A stretch of DNA of 64,000 nucleotides. Source: Pseudacidovorax sp. RU35E (GTDB lineage: Bacteria; Pseudomonadota; Gammaproteobacteria; Burkholderiales; Burkholderiaceae_C). Below, one piece after another: positions 57,948 to 64,000 of the stretch. The position numbers were made by a program, and so were the translations under genes. How positions within the stretch are numbered: the first letter of the stretch is position 1; every line of letters begins with the position of its first letter. Below the pieces are notes generated by a model that worked only from the letters and a program-made list of their open reading frames with translations, did no database searches and was not told the origin of the DNA. The stretch is taken from the NCBI RefSeq assembly GCF_900156165.1, contig NZ_FTMY01000001.1:62001-126000 (forward strand), in the 5' to 3' direction.

Positions 57948-60346
57948 GCCGCCGTCCTCCTGTCGCGCCGGCCCATGACGCCGGCCTCTCGCCCGCGCGC
58001 CGGCTGGCCGTGGTGCTGGTGTGGCTGCTGGTCCTCGCGGCCGGTGTGGGCGTGATCGCCCGCTCCCGGGTCGACGCCGACCTCTCGGCCTTCCTGCCTG
58101 CCCACCCCGACGCACGCCAGCGCATGCTGATCGAGCAGATCCAGACCGGCGTGGCCTCGCGCACGCTGTTCATCGGCATCGAGGGCGGGCGCGACGAGGC
58201 GCAGCGCGCGGCCGTCTCGCGCGAGCTGGGCCAGCGCCTGCGCAAGAGCGGCCTGTTCGACCAGGTGCAGAACGGCGACCAGAGCGAGTGGCGCGATGCT
58301 GGCACCTGGGTCTTCGACCGACGCTACCAGCTCTCGCCCGCGGTCACGCCCGAGCACTTCACGGTCGAGGGGCTGCGCAACGCCATCCTCGACACCCTCT
58401 CGTTGCTGGGCACGCCGGGCGGCAATGCCTTCAAGCCGCTGCTGGAGCGCGACCCCACCGGCGAATCCGCCCGCATGGCCGAGACGCTGATCCCGGCCAC
58501 CGCGCCGCGCAGCGTCGAAGGCGTGTGGGCCGCGCGCGAGGCGCCGCGCGCGCTGCTGCTGGCCAGCACCCGCGCTGCCGGCGGCGACCTGGACGCCCAG
58601 GCCCAGGCCATCGCCACCATCCAGGCCGACTTCGCCCAGGCGGCCGCGCAGGTCGGCGCCAGCGACACCCGCCTGCTGATGAGCGGCACGGCCGTTTTCT
58701 CGGTGCAGAGCCGCGACAGCATCAAGCGCGAGGCCGTCCACCTGGCGGTGGTGGGTGCCATCGTGGTCAGCGGTTTGCTGCTGCTGGCGTTCGGCGCGCT
58801 GCGGGCGCTGGCGATCGCCATGCTGCCCGTCGCCACGGGCGTGGTGGTGGGCACGGCCGCGGTGAGCCTGGTCTTCGGCGGCGTGCATGGCCTGACGCTG
58901 GGCTTCGGCAGCACGCTGATCGGCGAGACGGTGGACTACGCCATCTACTACCTGATCCAGGCCCGCCAGGTGGCGGGCGAGGGCCCCGCGCAGGCCGGCT
59001 GGCAGCGCTGGCGCGACCTGCACTGGCCCACGGTGCGGCTGGGCCTGCTGACCTCGGTGGCGGGCTTCGCGGCGCTGGTGTTCTCGGGCTTTCCGGGTCT
59101 GGCGCAGCTGGGCGTGTTCTCCATCGCCGGCCTGGTGGCCGCGGCCGTGGCCACGCGCTTCCTGCTGCCGGTGCTGGCGCCGCAGGGTGCCTCGGGCCGC
59201 GGCCTGCGCCGCTACATGGCGCACGCGGCCGGCGCACTCGTGCGCGGGCTGCCGCGCCTGCGGCTGCCGCTGATGGCCCTGGCCATCGCCGGCTTCGTGC
59301 TCGTGCTGTGGCAGGGCGACCAGCTCTGGCGCGCCGGCCTCAGCTCGATGAGCCCGGTCTCGCGCGAATCGCAGGCGCTGGACGAGCAACTGCGCGGCGA
59401 CATCGGCGCCAGCGACGGCGCCACGCTGGTGGTGGCCTATGGCGACACCGTCGAGGCGGCCCTGCGCCAGGCCGAGGTGGCCGGCGCGCGGCTCGACCCG
59501 CTGGTCGATCGCGGCGTGCTGCTGGGCTACGACAGCGTGGCCCGCATCCTGCCCAGCCAGGCCCTGCAGATGCAGCGGCGCGAAGCCTTGCCCGACGCCA
59601 CCACGCTGCGCGCCCGGCTGGAGGAGGCCACGGCGGGCCTGCCGATCGCGGCAGACCGCCTGACACCTTTCGTGACCCAGGTCGAGGCGGCGCGCGCCGC
59701 GTCGCTGATCGGACGCGAAGACGCGCGCCAGGGCCCGCTCGGCGCCGTGGTCGACGCGCTGCTCTTCGAGCGGCCGGGTGGCGGCTGGGCCGCCATGGTC
59801 TCGCTGCACCCCGGCCCCCAGTTCAAGCATGCGGACGTCGTCGCCGCCCTGCAGGGTCTGCCGGGCGTGTCGGTGGCCGAGGTCGGGGAGGAGCTGAGTG
59901 CGCTCTACAAGCGCTACCTGCACGAGGCCTTCGTGCAGGTGGGCCTGGGCGCGCTGGCCGTGGTGCTGCTGCTGGGCGCCTGGCTGCGCTCGGGGCGGCG
60001 CCTGCTGGCCGTGTGCCAGCCGCTCGCTGCCGCCGTGGCGCTGACGCTGGGGGCGATGGCGGCCATGGGCATGGCGCTGTCCATCCTGCATCTGGTGGGC
60101 CTGCTGCTGGTGGTGGCCGTGGGCTCCAACTACGCGCTCTTCTTCGACCAACTGCGCGAGACCGGCCATGCCGACGAGGACACGCTGGCCTCGCTGATGC
60201 TGGCCAACCTGACCACGGTGATCTCATTCACGCTCATCGCCATCTCCGACATTCCGTCATTGGCCTCCATCGGCCAGGTGGTGGCACCCGGTGCGTTGCT
60301 GGCGCTGCTGCTGTCGGCGGCCTTTGCAAGGACGGCACGGGCATGA
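57944..60346 (+). CDS. MMPL/RND-family exporter
   Basis: This 800-residue inner-membrane protein has twofold RND symmetry: an initial helix (LAVVLVWLLVLAAGVGVIA), a periplasmic loop with DADLSAFLPAHPD, a five-helix bundle with GSTLIGETVDYAIYYLI (the proton-relay helix), then a second half ending in VGLLLVVAVGSNYALFFDQL. It starts at ATG 57944, overlapping the LolA-like stop. MMPL proteins in these clusters export the finished lipid. Length and topology are normal. Confidence 0.9.
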   Translation: MSRRPPVAPAHDAGLSPARRLAVVLVWLLVLAAGVGVIARSRVDADLSAFLPAHPDARQRMLIEQIQTGVASRTLFIGIEGGRDEAQRAAVSRELGQRLRKSGLFDQVQNGDQSEWRDAGTWVFDRRYQLSPAVTPEHFTVEGLRNAILDTLSLLGTPGGNAFKPLLERDPTGESARMAETLIPATAPRSVEGVWAAREAPRALLLASTRAAGGDLDAQAQAIATIQADFAQAAAQVGASDTRLLMSGTAVFSVQSRDSIKREAVHLAVVGAIVVSGLLLLAFGALRALAIAMLPVATGVVVGTAAVSLVFGGVHGLTLGFGSTLIGETVDYAIYYLIQARQVAGEGPAQAGWQRWRDLHWPTVRLGLLTSVAGFAALVFSGFPGLAQLGVFSIAGLVAAAVATRFLLPVLAPQGASGRGLRRYMAHAAGALVRGLPRLRLPLMALAIAGFVLVLWQGDQLWRAGLSSMSPVSRESQALDEQLRGDIGASDGATLVVAYGDTVEAALRQAEVAGARLDPLVDRGVLLGYDSVARILPSQALQMQRREALPDATTLRARLEEATAGLPIAADRLTPFVTQVEAARAASLIGREDARQGPLGAVVDALLFERPGGGWAAMVSLHPGPQFKHADVVAALQGLPGVSVAEVGEELSALYKRYLHEAFVQVGLGALAVVLLLGAWLRSGRRLLAVCQPLAAAVALTLGAMAAMGMALSILHLVGLLLVVAVGSNYALFFDQLRETGHADEDTLASLMLANLTTVISFTLIAISDIPSLASIGQVVAPGALLALLLSAAFARTARA

Positions 60347-61158
60347 GTGGCGCGGCCGGCCGCTGGCAGCCCACGCCCTTCCTCAAGGGCAGTGCGGTGC
60401 TGCATGCCGGCGCAGTGGGCGTCAGCATGGCCGTGCCAGGCGCCTGGCCCTTTGCATTGGGCGCGGTCGTGCTCAACCATGCCGCGATCACCGCCATCGG
60501 CCTCACGCCGCGCAGCCACTGGCTGGGCCAGAACACGCTGCGCCTGCCCGCCGCCGCCGAAGCGCGGAACGAAGTGGCGCTGACCATCGACGACGGGCCG
60601 GAGCCCGCGGTGACCCCGGCTGTGCTCGACCTCCTCGACGCCCAAGGCCAGAAGGCCACCTTCTTCTGCATTGCTGAGCGGGTGCAGGCGCATCCGGCCC
60701 TGGCGCGCGAGATCGTGGGCCGTGGCCACAGCATCCAGAACCATACGGCGCAGCACCGGCACAACTTCTCGGTGCTCGGCCCGCGCGGTTTCCATGCCGA
60801 GATCGAACGCGCGCAACAGATGATCGAGGCCGTCGTCGGCCAGCGGCCAAGCTGCTTCCGCGCGCCCGCCGGCCTGCGCAATCCCTTCCTCGCCCCGGTG
60901 CTGCATCGCCTGGGGCTGGAGCTGGTGAGCTGGACCCGCCGTGGCTTCGACACCCGCGAGCGCGACCCCGCCCGCGTGCTGGCACGCCTGACCCGCGGCC
61001 TGCGCGCCGGCGACATCCTGCTGCTGCACGATGGCCACGCGGCGCTGGCATCCAGCGGCCGGCCGGTGATCCTGGACGTGCTGCCGCCGCTGCTCGACCA
61101 GTTCTCGCGCCAGGGCCTGCGCGCCGTGACCTTGCCCCATGCGCTCGGCCATGCGTGA
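60343..61158 (+). CDS. Polysaccharide deacetylase (NodB-like) with N-terminal membrane segments
   Basis: The product has 271 residues, with ATG 60343 overlapping the exporter stop. Two hydrophobic stretches (residues 15-55) lead to the NodB fold: ALTIDDGPEP (motif 1 Asp pair), GHSIQNHTAQH (metal His pair), RAPAGLRNP (motif 3) and ILLLHDG (motif 5). This family removes N- or O-acetyl groups from carbohydrate. Its place in a lipid cluster suggests action on a sugar head group. Confidence 0.88.
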   Translation: MSGAAGRWQPTPFLKGSAVLHAGAVGVSMAVPGAWPFALGAVVLNHAAITAIGLTPRSHWLGQNTLRLPAAAEARNEVALTIDDGPEPAVTPAVLDLLDAQGQKATFFCIAERVQAHPALAREIVGRGHSIQNHTAQHRHNFSVLGPRGFHAEIERAQQMIEAVVGQRPSCFRAPAGLRNPFLAPVLHRLGLELVSWTRRGFDTRERDPARVLARLTRGLRAGDILLLHDGHAALASSGRPVILDVLPPLLDQFSRQGLRAVTLPHALGHA

Positions 61159-61193
61159 ACCGCTCGGCGCACCAGACCTTCTCCGCCTGTGCA

Positions 61194-61214
61194 CCTCTCC
61201 AGCAAACGGAGAGG
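61194..61214 (+). promoter_or_regulatory. Hairpin holding the ribosome-binding site before a mini-ORF
   Basis: CCTCTCC (61194-61200) pairs with GGAGAGG (61208-61214). The latter is also the Shine-Dalgarno sequence for ATG 61220, which encodes only MTPTHP and stops within the GTG start of the methyltransferase gene (GTGA). It could couple or restrict translation. Confidence 0.4.
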
Positions 61215-61236
61215 GCGCCATGACCCCAACGCATCC

Positions 61237-62001
61237 GTGACCTCGACCCCGCCTTCCTCCGACGCCGCGTGGCGCGAACTCCACGCCCGCGCCACCGAGC
61301 CCTACCGCCAGGGCGGCAACTTCGCCTGGCATTTCGCACGCGGCAAGCTCGGCCATGACCCGGTGTTCCGCGGCATCGTCGAGCGTGGCCTGATCGGCGA
61401 GGGCCGGCCCCGCATGCTCGACATCGGCTCGGGCCAGAGCCTGTTCGCCAACGTGCTGCACACAGCCCAGGCGATGCGCGCCGAAGGCCGCTGGCCCGCC
61501 GCCTGGGCGCGGCTGCCGGCCGATGCCCGCTACACCGGCATCGAGCTGATGCCCCGCGATGTGGAGCGCGCGCAGCGCTCGGTCGGCCACATCCGGCCCA
61601 TGCCCACCATCATCTGCGGCAACATGTGCGAGGCCGACTTTCCGGCCTGCGACGTGGTCGTGATCCTCGACGTGCTGCACTACGTGGACCATGCCGCACA
61701 GGAAGGCGTGCTCGTGCGGGTGCGCGATGCGCTGGCCGGCGGCGCCGCGGAGCGTGACGGCGTGCCCGGCCGCCTGCTGCTGCGCGTGGGCGATGCCGCC
61801 AGCCGCCGCGGCTTCGCCATCAGCCAGTGGGTCGACCGCACGGTGACGCGCATCCGCGGCCACAAGGTCTCGCCCACCTGGGGCCGCACGCTCGACGAGT
61901 GGATCGCCCTGCTGCAGCGCCTGGGCTTCGCGGTGCAGCCCATGCCCATGAGCCAGGGCACGCCCTTTGCCAATGTGCTGCTGATCTCGGACCTGCCATG
62001 A
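61237..62001 (+). CDS. SAM-dependent methyltransferase
   Basis: This 254-residue class I methyltransferase has motif I MLDIGSGQSLFANVL, YTGIELMPRDVERA (motif II acidic) and VVVILDVLHYVD (motif IV). The N-terminal FAWHFARGKLGHDPVFRGI block is that of methyltransferases found in aryl-polyene clusters, where they methylate the polyene head group. I chose GTG 61237, which overlaps the stop of the 6-codon leader; GTG 61189 would add 16 residues. Confidence 0.87.
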   Translation: MTSTPPSSDAAWRELHARATEPYRQGGNFAWHFARGKLGHDPVFRGIVERGLIGEGRPRMLDIGSGQSLFANVLHTAQAMRAEGRWPAAWARLPADARYTGIELMPRDVERAQRSVGHIRPMPTIICGNMCEADFPACDVVVILDVLHYVDHAAQEGVLVRVRDALAGGAAERDGVPGRLLLRVGDAASRRGFAISQWVDRTVTRIRGHKVSPTWGRTLDEWIALLQRLGFAVQPMPMSQGTPFANVLLISDLP

Positions 62002-62462
62002 CCGCGCCCGCCACCCTCGACCGAAGCGGCATCGCCGCGCGCATTCCCCACGCGGGCAGCATGTGCCTGCTCGACCGGCTCGAAGCCTGGGATGCGCAGT
62101 CCATCCACTGCACGACCGCCACGCATGCCGACCCCGCCAACCCGATGCGCACCTCCTCGGGCCTGCTCGCCCCCTGCGCCATCGAGTTCGCGGCGCAGGC
62201 CATGGCGCTGCATGGTGGCCTGCTGAGCACAGTTGACGGCCCGCCTGCGGCCGGCTACCTGGCCAGCACGCGCAACGTGCGGCTGCACCGTGCCCGCTTC
62301 GACGACGCCCCTGCGCCGCTGCACCTGCATGCCGAGCGCCTGTCGGGCGACGCGCAGCAGGTGCTCTATGCCTTCCGCGTGCTCGATGCCGACGGCCAGC
62401 CTGTCGCGGACGGGCGGGCGGTGGTGGTTCTCAACACGCCCTTGCCGGATTCCGCGCCCTGA
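61998..62462 (+). CDS. Hotdog-fold 3-hydroxyacyl-ACP dehydratase-like protein
   Basis: This 154-residue protein starts at ATG 61998, overlapping the methyltransferase stop. RIPHAGSMCLLDRLEAWD is the typical start of the FabZ-like dehydratases of APE clusters (PHAGPM-L in relatives), followed by SGLLAPCAIEFAAQAMALH with the acidic catalytic position Glu. It would dehydrate 3-hydroxyacyl-ACP made by the FabG encoded next. It is separate from the dehydratase domain fused to the ligase. Confidence 0.87.
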   Translation: MTAPATLDRSGIAARIPHAGSMCLLDRLEAWDAQSIHCTTATHADPANPMRTSSGLLAPCAIEFAAQAMALHGGLLSTVDGPPAAGYLASTRNVRLHRARFDDAPAPLHLHAERLSGDAQQVLYAFRVLDADGQPVADGRAVVVLNTPLPDSAP

Positions 62463-62523
62463 GCGCCTGCCCGGCCATCACGACCGGTGTCCGTGACACC
62501 GGCAACGACGGAGGTACTTTTCC

Positions 62524-63255
62524 ATGACCCTTCAGAACAAGCGCGCCCTCGTCACCGGGGCCAGCGGCGCACTGGGCAGTGCCATCGCCGAGCGCCTGGC
62601 GCGCGACGGCGCCACCGTGCTGTTGCATGCCAACGGTCGGCGCGAGGCCATCGAGGCGCTGGCCGCGCGCATCGCCGCGGCCGGCGGCCAAGCCGAGTGC
62701 CATGTCTTCGACCTGACCGACGACGAAGCCACGGCGGCCGCTTGCGCCCGCATGCTGGAGGGCGGGCCGGTGCAGGTGCTGGTCAACAACGCGGGCATCC
62801 ATGACGACGCCGTGATGCCCGGCATGCGGCCCGATCAGTGGCACCGCGTCATCGATGTGTCGCTCAACGGTTTCTTCCGCGTCACCCAGCCGCTGCTGCT
62901 GCCCATGCTGCGCACGCGCTGGGGCCGCATCCTGAACATCTCGTCGGTGGCCGCCATCATGGGCAACCGCGGCCAGGTCAACTATGCCGCGGCCAAGGGC
63001 GCGCTCAATAGCGCGACCAAGGCGCTGTCGATGGAAGTCGCCTCGCGCGGCGTGACCGTCAACGCCATCGCGCCGGGCATCATCGCCTCGCCCATGGCCG
63101 ATGCCGCCTTCGACCCGTCCATGGTCAAGCAGATGGTGCCCGTCCAGCGCGCCGGCACACCCGAAGAGGTTGCCGCCTTGGCCGGCTTCCTGGCCAGCGC
63201 GGAGGCGGGGTACATCACGGGGCAGGTGATCTCGGTGAATGGCGGGATGGCCTGA
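62524..63255 (+). CDS. fabG: 3-oxoacyl-ACP reductase, FabG-like SDR
   Basis: This 243-residue short-chain dehydrogenase has the NADP site VTGASGALGSAIAE, NNAG (VLVNNAGIHDD) and the catalytic Ser-Tyr-Lys set in ISSVAAIMGNRGQVNYAAAKG. The ribosome-binding site GGAGG lies 8 nt before ATG 62524. In this setting it corresponds to the ketoreductase of aryl-polyene synthesis. It is the last gene of the run, and no ketosynthase follows before the toxin-antitoxin pair. Confidence 0.92.
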   Translation: MTLQNKRALVTGASGALGSAIAERLARDGATVLLHANGRREAIEALAARIAAAGGQAECHVFDLTDDEATAAACARMLEGGPVQVLVNNAGIHDDAVMPGMRPDQWHRVIDVSLNGFFRVTQPLLLPMLRTRWGRILNISSVAAIMGNRGQVNYAAAKGALNSATKALSMEVASRGVTVNAIAPGIIASPMADAAFDPSMVKQMVPVQRAGTPEEVAALAGFLASAEAGYITGQVISVNGGMA

Positions 63256-63299
63256 GAGCCATTCGGCTCGGCGGAAAACAAAGCCGATCAGTCGCGCTA

Positions 63300-63641
63300 T
63301 CACCGACCCAGCAGCCGGCGTGCGAGCAGGGTCTGCATGTCCCGCCGCCCGTCGGCGATCAGGTGGACCACGACCCGGTGGTCCAGCACTTGGTACACGA
63401 TGCGATAGGGCTTGAACAGGGCCTGCCGGTGGGCCTTGATGCCCAGGCTCAGCAGTTCTCTGGGGTGACTTCCTCGCTCCGGCATATGGGCCAGGCCATC
63501 GAGGGTCGCTGTGATGCGGTCGAGCAGGCGACGGGCGTTGGCGACGCTGTCGGCTTCGGCAAGGTAGTCGTAGAGCGATTCCAGGTCCTGCTCCGCACCG
63601 CGGGTCAGCAGGACCTGAAAGTCTTTCGGCTTGCGCGTCAT
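63300..63641 (-). CDS. RelE/ParE-family toxin
   Basis: This 113-residue basic protein shows the ParE pattern: VLLTRGAEQDLESLYDYLAE near the start, GLAHMPERGSHPREL in the middle, then YRIVYQVLDHRVVVHLIADGRRDM. Its start overlaps the antitoxin stop (ATGA), the usual layout with antitoxin first. ParE toxins inhibit gyrase while RelE toxins cut mRNA; the sequence alone does not decide between them. Confidence 0.9.
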   Translation of the reverse strand: MTRKPKDFQVLLTRGAEQDLESLYDYLAEADSVANARRLLDRITATLDGLAHMPERGSHPRELLSLGIKAHRQALFKPYRIVYQVLDHRVVVHLIADGRRDMQTLLARRLLGR

Positions 63642-63916
63642 TCGGTGCCGGAATGCTTGCTGTGAAGCCGCTGCACCACATCGGCCAGCGGCTTGAGGTG
63701 CCCGGCCTCCACATCCTGCTGGCCCAGGGCCAGCAGCTTGAGCAGGGCCAGGGTCTCCTGGGTCTCTTCGAAGGAAGCCACGTCCTGGATCACGGCGCGG
63801 GCCTCGCCGTTCTGAGTGATGACCAGAGGCTCGCGCCGTTGCGCGAGCGTGTCCAGCACTTCAGCCGCGTTGGCCTTGAGGTAGCTGATCGGTTTGACTT
63901 GCGTCGAATAGCGCAT
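63638..63916 (-). CDS. Phd/YefM-family antitoxin
   Basis: The 92-residue product starts at ATG 63916 with GGAG upstream; the longer frame to 63988 runs through its promoter. VKPISYLKANAAEVLDTLAQ, REPLVITQNGEARAVIQDVA and SFEETQETLALLKLLALGQ are the Phd/YefM DNA-binding fold. The rest should wrap around the toxin. It probably represses its own promoter. Confidence 0.92.
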   Translation of the reverse strand: MRYSTQVKPISYLKANAAEVLDTLAQRREPLVITQNGEARAVIQDVASFEETQETLALLKLLALGQQDVEAGHLKPLADVVQRLHSKHSGTE

Positions 63917-63936
63917 TCGCGGCTCCCGGGAAAGAG

Positions 63937-63969
63937 GACTGAATATAGACTTTTTCCAGTCCTTTCCAA
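63937..63969 (-). promoter_or_regulatory. Promoter and likely operator of the toxin-antitoxin pair
   Basis: On the minus strand TTGGAA (63969-63964), 16 nt and TATATT (63947-63942) form a reasonable sigma-70 promoter. An inverted repeat GGACTG...CAGTCC (63937-63942 with 63957-63962) covers the -10 and spacer, where an autorepressing antitoxin would bind. Confidence 0.6.
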
Positions 63970-64000
63970 TCGGCCGCTCAGTGCGCAACCGTGAGCGACA

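Overview
The window is about 70% GC, uses almost only GC-ending codons and encodes proteins typical of Burkholderiales (Betaproteobacteria). The best guess is the Comamonadaceae or the Roseateles/Ideonella/Rubrivivax group. This rests on composition and protein style; no 16S or marker gene is present.

Left flank (1-5,200): a gene cut by the window edge encodes a degenerate SRAP (YedK/HMCES-like) domain joined to a receiver domain. Next come tRNA-Asn(GTT) with its promoter and terminator, a chromate transporter (minus strand), a membrane hybrid histidine kinase (plus strand) and a NarL/LuxR-type response regulator (minus strand). The regulator diverges from the giant gene, and a 17-nt palindrome lies in the gap between them.

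Centre (5,537-51,650): one uninterrupted 36.6-kb gene for a 12,208-residue surface or secreted protein fills more than half of the window. Its domains in order are: an LEPR-XLL-like N-terminus; a PPC-like unit; LamG; 11 more tandem PPC-like units; 17 CARDB repeats; a mixed section with Ig and propeller-like parts; 9 putative-Ig (He_PIG) repeats; RHS/YD and dockerin-like segments; a second propeller-like region; an alpha/beta-hydrolase; PKD repeats; a proline-rich linker; a metzincin-like protease; cadherin/VCBS-like repeats; a second proline-rich linker; and a hydrophobic segment plus five arginines near the C-terminus. Downstream in the same direction lie DUF3467, a TolC-family outer-membrane protein, a GAF-HlyD fusion, an M50 site-2-protease-HlyD fusion, a shortened SecA-like ATPase and a further HlyD/RND-type adaptor. 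Most are coupled by ATGA overlaps. No ABC transporter is present. I read this as a candidate export apparatus in which a SecA-type motor replaces the type I ABC ATPase and an M50 protease may process the substrate's C-terminal hydrophobic segment. This is inference from gene content and is the most interesting part of the window.

Right (51,870-63,260): a HerA-like/DUF853 ATPase on the minus strand, then a plus-strand lipid/polyketide cluster resembling aryl-polyene (APE/xanthomonadin) loci. It holds an acyl carrier protein, a COG4648 membrane protein, an AMP-ligase fused to a hotdog dehydratase, an LpxL-like acyltransferase, a LolA-like carrier, an MMPL exporter, a polysaccharide deacetylase, a methyltransferase, a hotdog dehydratase and FabG. 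No ketosynthase, aromatic ammonia-lyase or thioesterase is visible, so the set is incomplete here. A ParE/Phd-type toxin-antitoxin pair closes the window on the minus strand.
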